NCBI RefSeq assembly: GCF_900104575.1
Contig: NZ_LT629731.1
Coordinates: 3,581,557-3,645,556, forward strand
DNA from: Bacillus tuaregi
Lineage (GTDB): Bacteria > Bacillota > Bacilli > Bacillales > Cytobacillaceae
Direction of reading: 5' to 3'
DNA: 64,000 nt
Numbering within the stretch: position 1 is the first letter of the stretch; each line of letters opens with the position of its first letter. Positions 19,673-28,707 of this stretch are shown here, in pieces. The notes under the pieces are model-generated. The model was not told the DNA's origin, made no database searches, and worked only from the letters and a program-made list of their open reading frames with translations. The translations under genes were made by a program, and so were the position numbers.

Positions 19673-19736
19673 GTGTCAGGCACCGCAAAAAAGACATTTG
19701 CTATGCATTTGTCCATTTACGGTGCCGGCGCCTTTA
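19672..19736. repeat. REP-type palindrome 2
   Basis: AGGTGTCAGGCACCGC ... GACA ... TGTC ... CGGTGCCGGCGCCTTT, between convergent LysR and rRNA methyltransferase genes. Same motif order as the copies at 9460 and 46985, with more mismatches in the arms. Confidence 0.8.
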
Positions 19737-20927
19737 TTTTATTTTTTTCACAAAAACTACTTTCAAGTAATTACCTTCGTCAAATTCTTTAATGGTTTTA
19801 AAATCTGCGGGAAGTCCGTACTCCTCGAGGATTTTATATTTTCCATTGCTGTCTCGAAAAGCTTTATCAATAAATCCCTTGAACTTTTTCATATCAAAGG
19901 AAGCACTATTGGTAGAGGCAACAATGACCCCGTCATCTGCTGTAATAGAAATAGCCTGCTTCAACAGATGAGTATAATCCTTTGCTGCACTAAAAGTTAC
20001 CTTCTTCGACCTAGCAAAGCTTGGTGGGTCTAGGATGACTAAATCAAATGTCAGCTGTTTTTTTACTGCATATTTAAAATAATGAAAGACATCCTCCACA
20101 ATGATATCCTGTGCTTCATAGTCAATCCCGTTAACACTGAATTGCTCAATGGTTTTACTGCGACTCCGATTGGCTAAATCGACGCTCGTCGTCTTGACGG
20201 CTCCTCCTAAAGCAGCAAAAACGGAAAAGGCACCAGTATAGGAAAAGGTATTCAATACATACTTTCCTGCTGCATAACGATCACGAATCGCTTTTCTTAC
20301 TTCTCTCTGATCTAGAAATACACCAACCATAGCACCTTCGTTTAAATAAACAGCAAAGCTGGCTCCGTTCTCTTTTACAATAAGAGGGAACTGACCTCGC
20401 TCTCCGGCAACAAAGTCATCTTCCTCAACATACTTCCCATCTTCAGCAAAGCGTTTTTTCTGATAAATGCCTCTATAGGAAACAAGCTTTGATAAAGCTT
20501 CAACAATCATATCTTTGAATTGAAAAATCCCTAGACTGTACCAGCTGATGACATAATAGCCATCATAGTAATCAATCGTTAAACCGCCAATTCCGTCACC
20601 CTCGCCATTAAAAACACGAAAGGCCGTGGTTTCGCTATCTTGAAAAAAAGACTTTCTATACTGAATTGCCTTGAGTAGTTTATTATGAAAAAACTCACTA
20701 TTGATCTGCTCATTTTCTTTTCTTGTCAGAATCCATCCATAGCCTTTATTCTGCCGTCCGTAATATCCTTTTCCGATAAAACGATTTTGTTCATCGACAA
20801 GTCTGATTATCATACCCTCGGTTTCTAAATGGTCATTGTTCACAATGCTATCCTTCAATATAATTGGATTCCCATTTTTCATTTTGTTACTGAATGACGC
20901 TTTAATTCTCACAACCGTTTCCGTCAC
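19734..20927 (-). CDS. ywbD: Class I SAM-dependent rRNA methyltransferase, RlmI/YwbD type
   Basis: 397 residues. An N-terminal PUA-like domain (~1-75) is followed by an EEHEE-type linker and a Rossmann methyltransferase domain with VLNTFSYTGAFSVFAALGGA (motif I) and LDPPSFAR (motif IV, the DPPSF signature of the RlmI/RlmK COG1092 family). Such enzymes make 5-methylcytosine or related marks in 23S rRNA. B. subtilis YwbD is the same length. The exact target base is unknown. Confidence 0.85.
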   Translation of the reverse strand: MTETVVRIKASFSNKMKNGNPIILKDSIVNNDHLETEGMIIRLVDEQNRFIGKGYYGRQNKGYGWILTRKENEQINSEFFHNKLLKAIQYRKSFFQDSETTAFRVFNGEGDGIGGLTIDYYDGYYVISWYSLGIFQFKDMIVEALSKLVSYRGIYQKKRFAEDGKYVEEDDFVAGERGQFPLIVKENGASFAVYLNEGAMVGVFLDQREVRKAIRDRYAAGKYVLNTFSYTGAFSVFAALGGAVKTTSVDLANRSRSKTIEQFSVNGIDYEAQDIIVEDVFHYFKYAVKKQLTFDLVILDPPSFARSKKVTFSAAKDYTHLLKQAISITADDGVIVASTNSASFDMKKFKGFIDKAFRDSNGKYKILEEYGLPADFKTIKEFDEGNYLKVVFVKKIK

Positions 20928-21140
20928 AATTACACCTCTTCTATTTTCACTGCTTCAGTTACACTTATTTTATTCTTCTAATTCACCATCTTACCATCTT
21001 TTCCCTACCAATCCAATTGTACTCATTAGAATTGACCCACCACCCGCTTTTTATTAATGGCAAAAAGAAAGAGGCGAACGAAGCCGAACCTAGCTTCCTT
21101 CACCTCCTTCTGCTTTGGTCATTTCATTAGAGAGTATCGA

Positions 21141-23744
21141 TTATGATTTGATAAAGAACACTTTGTATAGTTGACTAACGATTAACGGCATAAGGGCCAA
21201 ACCATAAATCGAAGCAAACTGTGTGCCTGTTAATGGAGCCACTTCAAATATGCCACTAAGCTGCGGCAGCAACAAGACCATTTGTAATAAAATGATACCA
21301 CCGATAATGGAAAACCAGAGATATTTATTCGTGAACACGCCAATATGAAAAACAGATTGCTTCGCTCTTACATTAAAGCCGTGAAATAATCTTGCTAAAC
21401 ATAAGGTGGCGAATGCCATTGTGCTGGCAACCACTTCATCGCCCGTTTTTAAGCCAATATGGAAGGCGGTTATAGTGGATATAGCAATTAACAGACCACC
21501 GATGCCAACTAAGGTGGCAAATCGCTTATTTAGTAATGGTTCATGAATATCTCTTGGCTTTTCCTTCATAATATTTTTATTATGCGGTTCAAGTCCAAGA
21601 GCAATGGCAGGCAGACTGTCTGTTAAAAGGTTGATAAATAAAAGATGTACAGGCGCAAATGGTACCGGTAACGCCAATAATGATGCGTACAGCACGGAAA
21701 GAATCCCTGCTGTATTGCCTGCAAGTAAAAACCGAATCGAATTATTAATATTGGCGTAAATACTTCTTCCGTTTGAGACGGCTTTTACAATGGTGGAAAA
21801 GTTATCATCGGTAAGAATCATAGCCGATGCATCCTTTGCAACCTCGGTACCGGTGATACCCATGGCAATACCGATATCAGCTTGCTTTAAAGCAGGACCG
21901 TCATTTACCCCGTCACCAGTCATAGCCACGAGATTCCCCTTCTCCTGCCAGGCTTTAACAATTCGAATTTTATGCTCTGGTGAAACCCGCGCATATACAG
22001 AGAGGTCACTGACTTTATGTTTTAATTCCTCATCCGTTAGCTTTTCAATCTCAACGCCTTCAATCGCTTCTTTGTCGTCCTTTAGAATCCCAATTTGTTT
22101 AGCAATGGCTGAAGCTGTTATTTTATGGTCCCCAGTGATCATCACCGGTTTAATGCCAGCAGAAATACAATTCTCTACTGCCGTTTTTGATTCAGGTCTT
22201 GGCGGGTCCATCATCGCGGTTAAGCCGACAAAAATTAAATCTTTTTCATCATTAAACCCGACCGTCTGTCCCTCTGACACTTCTTTATAGGCAAAGCCAA
22301 GAACACGTAGGCCCTGCTTAGAAAAACTACTATTAATTTCTTCAATTTTCTTACGGTGCTGGTCCGTAAAATCAGCTATTCCGGCAGAAGTTTCAATTTT
22401 CTTCATCCGTGATAACAGAACGTCCAATGCACCTTTTGTAATCATGAGATATTTATCATCAATTTTATTAACGGTACTCATAAGCTTACGGTCTGAATCA
22501 AAGGGGATTTCTTCCACCCTTTTATATTGTTCTCTGACCACAAGTTCATCTAGACCATATTCTTCACCTAAATTCGTTAAAGCGACTTCAGTAGGGTCCC
22601 CAATCTCCTTCTTATCCATCGTCACGGAATCATTACATAATAACGCCATTAACAAAAGGTTCTTTTCTATTGGCTTTTCCTGATTTAATTGGTCATGCGG
22701 AATGACCTTTTGATCGACATATACCTGCTGGACAGTCATCTTATTTTGCGTTAGCGTCCCAGTTTTATCAGAACAGATAACTGAAATACTACCAAGACTT
22801 TCTACAGCATGTAGCTTCCGCATAATGGCATTTTCCTTGGCCATCTTCTGGGTTCCAAAGGCTAAAACAATAGTCACAATAGAGCTTAAAGCTTCAGGTA
22901 TTGCTGCAACAGCAAGTGACACAGCAAACATGAACGAATCACCTATCTCACGACCCCTAAAAATATCAAGTCCAAAGATCATAAGAGCGATGATAATAAT
23001 AATGACCGCTAGCCTTTTTCCAAAATGGTCTAAAGTGATCTGTAGAGGTGTCTTCTTCTCTTGAGCTGATTCTAATAAATTGGCGATTTTCCCAATTTCA
23101 GTCTTCATCCCAATATCTGTGACAACGACGACACCACGTCCATTTGTGACAAAGCTTCCGGAAAATACCATATTCTTTTTATCACCGATTGGGACATCCT
23201 CTTGATCAATCGGGTCCATCTCTTTTACCACCGCTAGTGACTCGCCTGTCAGTGAGCTTTCATTAACCTGCAAACTGTAATTCTCAATGATTCTACCGTC
23301 TGCAGGGACGAAATCACCGGCATCTAGGGTGAGAATATCACCGACCATCACTTCTCTTGAAGCTATTTCAAGCTTTTGCCCATTTCTTAATACCTTTGCA
23401 GTTGGAGAAGACAAAGCCTTTAAGCTGTTAAGGGACTGCTCTGCCTTCACATGCTGGACAGTTCCAAGAATAGCATTTAAAATGACAACAACCATGATTA
23501 CAATCGTACTTTCCACTTCACCTAAAAAGGCGGAAATGATGGCAGCGACTAGCAGGATAATAACGAGAAAGTCCTTAAATTGTTCGAGAAATACTTGAAA
23601 AGCACTTTTTCTTTTACCTTCCTGCAATTCGTTATATCCATACTCTTCTCTCTTTTTATCAACTTCAGCTGTGGTTAAGCCTTTATCGGTTACCCCTAAA
23701 GCCTTCAATACTTCTTCAGCTGTTTTACGATAGTAATTGCTCAT
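21141..23744 (-). CDS. P2-type cation-transporting ATPase (PacL/MgtA-Mn type)
   Basis: 867 residues. Domains: N-terminal cation-ATPase domain, actuator with TGES (LTGESLAV), M4 with PEAL in AAIPEALSSIVT, phosphorylation motif CSDKTGTLTQ, hinge TGDGVNDGPALK, and M6 NLLTDSLPAIALGLEP. This matches bacterial PacL/LMCA1 Ca2+-type pumps. A yybP-ykoY riboswitch with a terminator lies upstream, which makes Mn2+ (or Mn2+/Ca2+) export the most likely role. Start ATG 23744 has AAGGGAG; the upstream in-frame extension is repeat sequence and not coding. Confidence 0.88.
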   Translation of the reverse strand: MSNYYRKTAEEVLKALGVTDKGLTTAEVDKKREEYGYNELQEGKRKSAFQVFLEQFKDFLVIILLVAAIISAFLGEVESTIVIMVVVILNAILGTVQHVKAEQSLNSLKALSSPTAKVLRNGQKLEIASREVMVGDILTLDAGDFVPADGRIIENYSLQVNESSLTGESLAVVKEMDPIDQEDVPIGDKKNMVFSGSFVTNGRGVVVVTDIGMKTEIGKIANLLESAQEKKTPLQITLDHFGKRLAVIIIIIALMIFGLDIFRGREIGDSFMFAVSLAVAAIPEALSSIVTIVLAFGTQKMAKENAIMRKLHAVESLGSISVICSDKTGTLTQNKMTVQQVYVDQKVIPHDQLNQEKPIEKNLLLMALLCNDSVTMDKKEIGDPTEVALTNLGEEYGLDELVVREQYKRVEEIPFDSDRKLMSTVNKIDDKYLMITKGALDVLLSRMKKIETSAGIADFTDQHRKKIEEINSSFSKQGLRVLGFAYKEVSEGQTVGFNDEKDLIFVGLTAMMDPPRPESKTAVENCISAGIKPVMITGDHKITASAIAKQIGILKDDKEAIEGVEIEKLTDEELKHKVSDLSVYARVSPEHKIRIVKAWQEKGNLVAMTGDGVNDGPALKQADIGIAMGITGTEVAKDASAMILTDDNFSTIVKAVSNGRSIYANINNSIRFLLAGNTAGILSVLYASLLALPVPFAPVHLLFINLLTDSLPAIALGLEPHNKNIMKEKPRDIHEPLLNKRFATLVGIGGLLIAISTITAFHIGLKTGDEVVASTMAFATLCLARLFHGFNVRAKQSVFHIGVFTNKYLWFSIIGGIILLQMVLLLPQLSGIFEVAPLTGTQFASIYGLALMPLIVSQLYKVFFIKS

Positions 23745-23773
23745 TGTTTTCTCCCTTCTTGAAAAAAGATCAT

Positions 23774-23959
23774 ATTCGCCCGTCGAATTTGCGTCCGGAT
23801 TACCTGAGCTCGCTCGATAAACTACCTTTAAAAAAATCCGAGACATCCGCCGGAGGCTAAACTTCATTCAGCCGGGGTTCGAACCCCCACTTGTGGAAGT
23901 GGAGGACTTCTGTACCGGTCGCAAGCTTTCGGTACAGAAAGCATTTGCTGAATGAAGTT
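23774..23959 (-). repeat. Multi-hairpin dispersed repeat, copy A
   Basis: 186-bp shortened member of a five-copy family (others at 25402, 45491, 49114, 58901). Orientation is defined by the copy at 58901. It lacks the ~36 bp between two CCCCCACT direct repeats present in full copies, as expected from recombination between them. It lies in the mRNA leader between the riboswitch and the P-type ATPase start. Confidence 0.85.
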
Positions 23960-24015
23960 AAAGTGTACTGGAGGTTTATTTCCTTATTTTCATTGAATAG
24001 AGTCATTTTTATCCT

Positions 24016-24059
24016 AATAAAAAGACTCTTTAGCCAGAAAACTTCCCAGCTATAGAGTC
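24016..24059 (-). terminator. Riboswitch-controlled terminator
   Basis: Stem GACTCTATAGC / GCTAAAGAGTC followed by TTTTTATT directly at the 3' edge of the yybP-ykoY aptamer. The 5' arm of the stem includes the 3' end of the aptamer, so ligand binding and termination can exclude each other. Confidence 0.85.
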
Positions 24060-24146
24060 TCACTTAACTATAAATTGTTTTCAAAGCCGGGATGTAATCC
24101 GGTTTGACGACTTTGAACCCTGTACAGACAGGCAGTTATTCCCTGT
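24049..24146 (-). promoter_or_regulatory. yybP-ykoY family (Mn2+) riboswitch
   Basis: Minus-strand RNA beginning GGGAATAACTGCC and containing the two conserved loop elements TTCAAAGTCGTCAA and CCCGGCTTTG joined by a short hairpin, then AGTTAAGTGAGACTC. These match the two docked loops and the closing junction of the yybP-ykoY aptamer, which senses Mn2+ and turns on Mn2+ exporters. Transcription would start at about 24143, at the aptamer's first base. The output is the P-type ATPase downstream. Confidence 0.85.
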
Positions 24147-24150
24147 ATGT

Positions 24151-24156
24151 ATTATA
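24151..24156 (-). promoter_or_regulatory. -10 box of the riboswitch transcript
   Basis: Perfect TATAAT on the minus strand, 7 nt before the GGG that begins the aptamer. The -35 region is weak. Confidence 0.55.
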
Positions 24157-24490
24157 TGAAGTTTGTATATATTTTAACATAAATAGGAAATTTTTTCAAT
24201 AATCGCTTACGTTTATCCCAAGAAGATATAGATTTATCACAATATTATTTCCGTTTTTATAGAAAGCAAACTGAAATTGTTACCTTTTTCACATATATAT
24301 CAAAACTTTTTTATTTTAGACACTCTATTATTTGTCTAAGAATGGTAATATTTAGTTATAGTATAGTTGTTTATTTAATTCATATCTTCAATTAATAGCC
24401 TTTTAACACTGATTTACCTTGTCTTCATCTTCATCATTCAAACAGTTAATCGTCATAATTTTCTTCTAAATATGAAAGGACGTGGTATGA
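24157..24490. other. AT-rich divergent intergenic region
   Basis: About 330 bp between the riboswitch promoter and the LysR start at 24491. No coding frame or hairpin of note; a LysR binding site is expected here but none can be pinned down. Confidence 0.4.
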
Positions 24491-25393
24491 ATGAATTTGA
24501 AACAGCTTCATTATTTTCGGGTACTAGCAGGATATGAACATTTTACAAAGGCTGCTGAACAGCTATCCATTACCCAGCCAAGCTTGAGCCATGCAATCTC
24601 AGAACTAGAAAAGGAGTTGGGTACGTATTTATTTGAAAAGCACGGAAGAAATATACGCCTAACAAAGTACGGTCGCTTTTTTCTCCAATATGTTGAGCGT
24701 GCTTTGGATGAATTAGAAAAAGGAGAAAAGAAATTACATGATATTACTTGTCCTTCAAGAGGGGTCATCGATGTAGCTTTCATGTACCATCTAGGTCCGC
24801 ATTTTGTTCCAAATATGATACAGGCCTTCTCACAAAAGGATGAGTATAAAAATGTAAGATTTACGTTAAGTCAAGGTTCCAATCATAAAATCTTTTCAGA
24901 TTTAAAAGCGGGAAAAGTAGATATAGCCTTTACTTTATTGGATGAGAGCGAATCGGAAATTGCGTTTACACCTTTATTTGAACAGGAAATGGTTGCTGTC
25001 GTACCTTATAATCATCCGCTTGCACGCTATGACAGGATTGATTTGGAGGATACTGCATCATATCCATTTGTCATGTTTAAACAGAATAGTGATATTAGAA
25101 CTATTATAGACAGACTATTTGAAAGTGTTGGAGTTATCCCTCAAATCGCTTGTGAGATGGATGAAACAGACGTAATAGCTGGACTGGTATCTGTAAATTT
25201 TGGTATGGCTATTATGCCTCGCTCTCTTTCCCTTGCGAACCATAATGTAAAGCTGTTATCAATTAACCATCCTTTAGCCAGTCATGAAATCTATATGGCC
25301 TGTATAAAAAATCGTTATCTATGTCCTGCAACAGAGGCTTTCCAACAATTTTCGCTTAATTATATTAAAGAATCTGTATTGCAGCCACATTAA
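24491..25393 (+). CDS. LysR-family transcriptional regulator
   Basis: 300 residues with an N-terminal winged helix (MNLKQLHYFRVLAGYEHFTKAAEQL, SITQPSLSHAISELEKELG) and LysR substrate domain. It is a paralogue of the regulator at 18797. It is divergent from the riboswitch/ATPase transcript, so that gene could be a target, though the riboswitch already offers control. AAAGGA lies 12 nt before the ATG. Effector unknown. Confidence 0.87.
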   Translation: MNLKQLHYFRVLAGYEHFTKAAEQLSITQPSLSHAISELEKELGTYLFEKHGRNIRLTKYGRFFLQYVERALDELEKGEKKLHDITCPSRGVIDVAFMYHLGPHFVPNMIQAFSQKDEYKNVRFTLSQGSNHKIFSDLKAGKVDIAFTLLDESESEIAFTPLFEQEMVAVVPYNHPLARYDRIDLEDTASYPFVMFKQNSDIRTIIDRLFESVGVIPQIACEMDETDVIAGLVSVNFGMAIMPRSLSLANHNVKLLSINHPLASHEIYMACIKNRYLCPATEAFQQFSLNYIKESVLQPH

Positions 25394-25401
25394 ATGCCAA
25401 A

Positions 25402-25590
25402 TCAAATTCGCCCGTCGAATTTGCGTCCGGATTTTTATCGAGCTTGCTCGATAAGCTACCTTTAAAAAATCCGAGACATCCGCCGGAGGCATAACTTCAT
25501 TCAGCCGGGGTTTGAACCCCCACTGAATCGAAGAACTATTTGCATTCATCCCCCACTTGTAGAAGTGGAGGACTTCTACTGAATGAAGTT
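25402..25590 (-). repeat. Multi-hairpin dispersed repeat, copy B
   Basis: 189-bp copy lacking the GTACC...GGTAC hairpin of full copies. It lies between the LysR stop and a terminator, ending exactly where the terminator A-run begins. Confidence 0.85.
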
Positions 25591-25621
25591 AAAAAAGGCG
25601 CCTTCTACAGGCGTCTTTTTT
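25591..25621. terminator. Bidirectional terminator between LysR and DUF3147 genes
   Basis: 13-bp stem AAAAAAGGCGCCT / AGGCGTCTTTTTT with one G-T pair between convergent genes. Confidence 0.85.
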
Positions 25622-25629
25622 AGAATTTT

Positions 25630-26046
25630 TTATTTATTTTGACGAACCTGTACATTCCTCATATGCCCTAGTAAATCTTTAAGATGTATACCAATACCCT
25701 TTGTTCTCTCTCTGACCAAAGAAACAGCAATCGAACTTCCCAACCATAATACAAGTCCTAAAAAAATACTGAACAGCCAATTATTGCTGATGGTCAGCGT
25801 AATCCAGACAGTTGCGACACATACAACGCCCCCAATCATCCCGTATACCGATCCATTAGCGACCTTTGCAGCATTTTTTGACCCTGATACAATTCCCATC
25901 ATTAAAACAGCTGTAATCATAACCGCTGGAAAAGCAGCAAAAATGCCGGCTAGTATTTTCCAGGGTGAAATAACCGTAACAAGATAACTTAACATAACTG
26001 CTGCTCCGCCTAAAAGAAATCGAATGAATAAATCTTTACTTTTCAT
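25630..26046 (-). CDS. DUF3147-family membrane protein, second gene of pair
   Basis: 138 residues with four membrane helices and the family motif GIFAAFPAV near residue 35, plus a basic cytoplasmic tail. It is a paralogue of the protein encoded 58 bp upstream, with which it forms an operon. Function unknown; DUF3147 proteins are small integral membrane proteins. Confidence 0.8.
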   Translation of the reverse strand: MKSKDLFIRFLLGGAAVMLSYLVTVISPWKILAGIFAAFPAVMITAVLMMGIVSGSKNAAKVANGSVYGMIGGVVCVATVWITLTISNNWLFSIFLGLVLWLGSSIAVSLVRERTKGIGIHLKDLLGHMRNVQVRQNK

Positions 26047-26104
26047 ATATACACACCTTTTCTTTGATGCTCGAATTTTTTATTGAATTCGTTCTTCATC
26101 ACCC

Positions 26105-26473
26105 TTAATAGGATGTTATAACTACGACAACCATCGAGATGATAAACCAGCAGCCGACCGCTTGAGATAAACCTCTCTTCCAGCCTTTTCTTGGTAAAAG
26201 ATATCCCGCAATAATAGCTATAACAATATTGATTGCCATACCTACAATCGCACCCTTTGATAATAATATAGAATAGGAAACAAGTTCGTTGCCGCTGAAA
26301 TCCAAGCTGGCAGTCAATAATGCGGCTAAATAAACCGCTGGGAATGCAGCAAAGATTCCTCCAGCCTTTTCCCCCAATTTCCTAGCAACTAGCGTGGATA
26401 CAACTACAGCCAAGCCTCCCAATATGAATCGTATAAGTAATGCACCGATAGATAGTTCAGCCATTTCTGTCAC
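26105..26473 (-). CDS. DUF3147-family membrane protein, first gene of pair
   Basis: 122 residues, four membrane helices, motif GGIFAAFPAVYLAALL. Shares the FAAFPAV signature with its downstream neighbour, suggesting an ancestral duplication and possibly a heteromer. AGGTGACAG lies upstream of the ATG region. Function unknown. Confidence 0.8.
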   Translation of the reverse strand: MTEMAELSIGALLIRFILGGLAVVVSTLVARKLGEKAGGIFAAFPAVYLAALLTASLDFSGNELVSYSILLSKGAIVGMAINIVIAIIAGYLLPRKGWKRGLSQAVGCWFIISMVVVVITSY

Positions 26474-26845
26474 CTTTCCTATTTCATTCGAATGAAACCT
26501 TCCAGCTACACCCTTAAAAATGAAAATTTTGTCTATTTGTATGATATTTCACAATAATAACGAACACCTTCATTGTAGCCTATTTTTGTCCCTTTCCCTG
26601 TGAACATTTCTTAAACGTTTATGAAGCGTTTTCACTCAATCAATAGAATGCTTTAATGTACAGGATTACAAGCCGTTAATGAAGAATCATCAATGATTGG
26701 AATATGATTAGTGTGTTGTTACATACTAGAAATGAACTTTCTGAGGATGTTCTATGTGCTTAGGAAAATCATGGGAACTAACTGGATACATAGAAAAAAG
26801 TAATTCATAGACAGCTCGTCTAGCTAAGATAGGAGTTTACTGAAG
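26474..26845. other. Divergent intergenic region before opuD
   Basis: 372 bp without a convincing gene. A weak hairpin (TTCTATGT at 26750 / ACATAGAA at 26788) lies in what would be the opuD leader. No clear sigma-A or sigma-B promoter could be assigned, although opuD in B. subtilis is osmotically controlled. Confidence 0.4.
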
Positions 26846-28354
26846 ATGAAAAAACTAACGTCGGTATTTATTTACTCAGCCGCCATTCTATTGCTACTAG
26901 TGATGATTGGGATTGTTGCACCCGATACACTTGAAAATGTAACGGCCAACATGCAAGCCTTCATCTCAACAGCATTTGGCTGGTATTATTTAATTATTGT
27001 TACCATATTCCTGTTGGTTTGTTTGTATTTATTTATCACCCCTGTTGGCCGTATAAAATTAGGAAAACAGGATGATAAACCTGAATTCACACGGGCAACG
27101 TGGATTGCTATGCTTTTTAGTGCAGGGATGGGAATCGGCCTTGTCTTTTATGGTTCAGCAGAGCCTCTTAGTCACTATGCAGTGAGTTCTCCTACGGGTG
27201 AAACCGGGACCGCGCAAGCCATTAAGGATTCTTTACGTTTTACCTTTTTTCATTGGGGTCTGCATGCTTGGGCTATTTATGGAATAGTCGCCTTAATTCT
27301 AGCTTATTTCAACTTTCGTAAAGGTGAACCAGGATTAATCAGTGCCACCTTAAAGCCAATTATTGGGGAGCGGGCAAATGGAAAAACAGGTCAGCTTATT
27401 GATATCCTCGCCATTCTCTCTACCGTTTTTGGTGTAGCCACTACCCTTGGCTTCGGGGCAGCACAAATTAATGGAGGGCTTACCAATCTATTTGACATCC
27501 CAGCAAATTTCTTTACTCAGTTCATCATTATAGTGATTGTAACCGTACTGTTTATTACATCTGCCCTTTCTGGCCTTGGCAAAGGCATTAAAATTCTAAG
27601 TAATACAAATATGGCGCTAGCCTTTCTTTTACTGCTGATTATGTTTATTGTTGGACCTTCTCTATTCATCCTAAATATCTTTACAGATACAATTGGAGAG
27701 TATTTACAAAACCTTCCTCGGATGAGCTTTAGACTTGCTCCTCTTAACGAAGAAAATAGGGCTTGGATTAATGCCTGGACGATATTTTATTGGGCTTGGT
27801 GGATTGCCTGGTCCCCTTTTGTCGGAATTTTTATCGCTAGGGTTTCTAAAGGAAGAAGCATACGAGAGTTTGTATTTTGCGTCCTATTAATTCCCTCTAT
27901 CATCGGCTTTTTTTGGTTTGCAACATTTGGGGGTTCCGCCATTAGACTCGAAGATACAGGAATCGCATCCATTTCTGGATTAGCATTAGAGGAGTCATTA
28001 TTTGGAGTTTTTTCCAATTATCCATTAGGTACATTAATGTCAATTGTTGCTATAACGCTAGTGGTAACCTTCTTTATTACATCGGCAGATTCAGGTACTT
28101 ATGTACTTGCCATGATGTCATCAAATGGGTCGCAGACTCCCTCGAACAGAATAAAAATTATCTGGGGATTACTACTCCCTGCTACTGCCTTAGTTCTATT
28201 ATATTCCGGGGGTCTACTAGCACTTCAAAATACGATGATTATTGCTGCGCTGCCATTTTCGGTCATTATGATTCTTATGACCATAAGCCTGCTCAAATCA
28301 TTAAATAATGAAGTAAAGGAGATGGCCCTGCTTCATCCAAAACATAGAAAATAA
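26846..28354 (+). CDS. opuD: BCCT-family glycine betaine transporter (OpuD type)
   Basis: 502 residues, 12 membrane helices. Family hallmarks are GMGIGLVFYGSAEPL (Na+/betaine site glycine stretch) and the Trp-rich segment WTIFYWAWWIAWSPFVG lining the betaine-binding pocket. It imports glycine betaine with Na+ for osmoprotection. The short C-terminal tail (about 20 residues after the last helix) is like B. subtilis OpuD. AGGAG is 10 nt before the ATG. Choline or carnitine could be alternative substrates. Confidence 0.88.
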   Translation: MKKLTSVFIYSAAILLLLVMIGIVAPDTLENVTANMQAFISTAFGWYYLIIVTIFLLVCLYLFITPVGRIKLGKQDDKPEFTRATWIAMLFSAGMGIGLVFYGSAEPLSHYAVSSPTGETGTAQAIKDSLRFTFFHWGLHAWAIYGIVALILAYFNFRKGEPGLISATLKPIIGERANGKTGQLIDILAILSTVFGVATTLGFGAAQINGGLTNLFDIPANFFTQFIIIVIVTVLFITSALSGLGKGIKILSNTNMALAFLLLLIMFIVGPSLFILNIFTDTIGEYLQNLPRMSFRLAPLNEENRAWINAWTIFYWAWWIAWSPFVGIFIARVSKGRSIREFVFCVLLIPSIIGFFWFATFGGSAIRLEDTGIASISGLALEESLFGVFSNYPLGTLMSIVAITLVVTFFITSADSGTYVLAMMSSNGSQTPSNRIKIIWGLLLPATALVLLYSGGLLALQNTMIIAALPFSVIMILMTISLLKSLNNEVKEMALLHPKHRK

Positions 28355-28386
28355 CGCCATTCCATCAGAATGGCGTTTCTTTTTTA
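28353..28386 (+). terminator. Terminator of opuD
   Basis: Stem AACGCCATTC / GAATGGCGTT followed by TCTTTTTT, starting at the stop codon. Confidence 0.88.
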
Positions 28387-28390
28387 GATT

Positions 28391-28582
28391 TTATAGGCTA
28401 AACAATCTCAAAATTGGATTTCTTTGCTTATTTTTATCAACGATTTTCAGTTTATCCATTGATAACTTTTCTTGATTCTCCGATACCCACTGATCCAATT
28501 CTTGTTTACTGCTAAAATGAGTGTAGTAGGTTTCTCCGCCTTTTCCTACTGCATTTACAACAAATCTACATGTATTTCCCAT
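28391..28582 (-). CDS. Small conserved hypothetical protein
   Basis: 63 residues from ATG 28582 (AAGGAG 6 nt upstream). N-terminal MGNTCRFVVNAVGKGGETYYTHF looks like a small beta sheet, followed by a helix with SKQELDQWVSENQEKL. I do not recognise the family. Monocistronic, convergent with opuD. Confidence 0.6.
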   Translation of the reverse strand: MGNTCRFVVNAVGKGGETYYTHFSSKQELDQWVSENQEKLSMDKLKIVDKNKQRNPILRLFSL

Positions 28583-28707
28583 CACGTTCTCCTTAACAAG
28601 GAATAATATACATGAATTATAACAAGAAAAAATTAAAATTCAATTGTTTTTTTGTTAAGGTTTATTTATTTTCAGAAAAATCTATATTTTATTCGTATCA
28701 GTGTTTT

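Noticed and set aside
23745-23867. N-terminal extension of the P-type ATPase reading frame
   Set aside because: The added 41 codons come from repeat sequence and have no ribosome site; ATG 23744 has AAGGGAG at proper spacing.
23870-23900. GGTTCGAACCCC in repeat copy A resembles a tRNA T-arm
   Set aside because: No acceptor stem, D-arm or anticodon arm around it, and the other repeat copies have GTTTGAAC or TTCAAGCC at the same place; it is one hairpin of the dispersed repeat.
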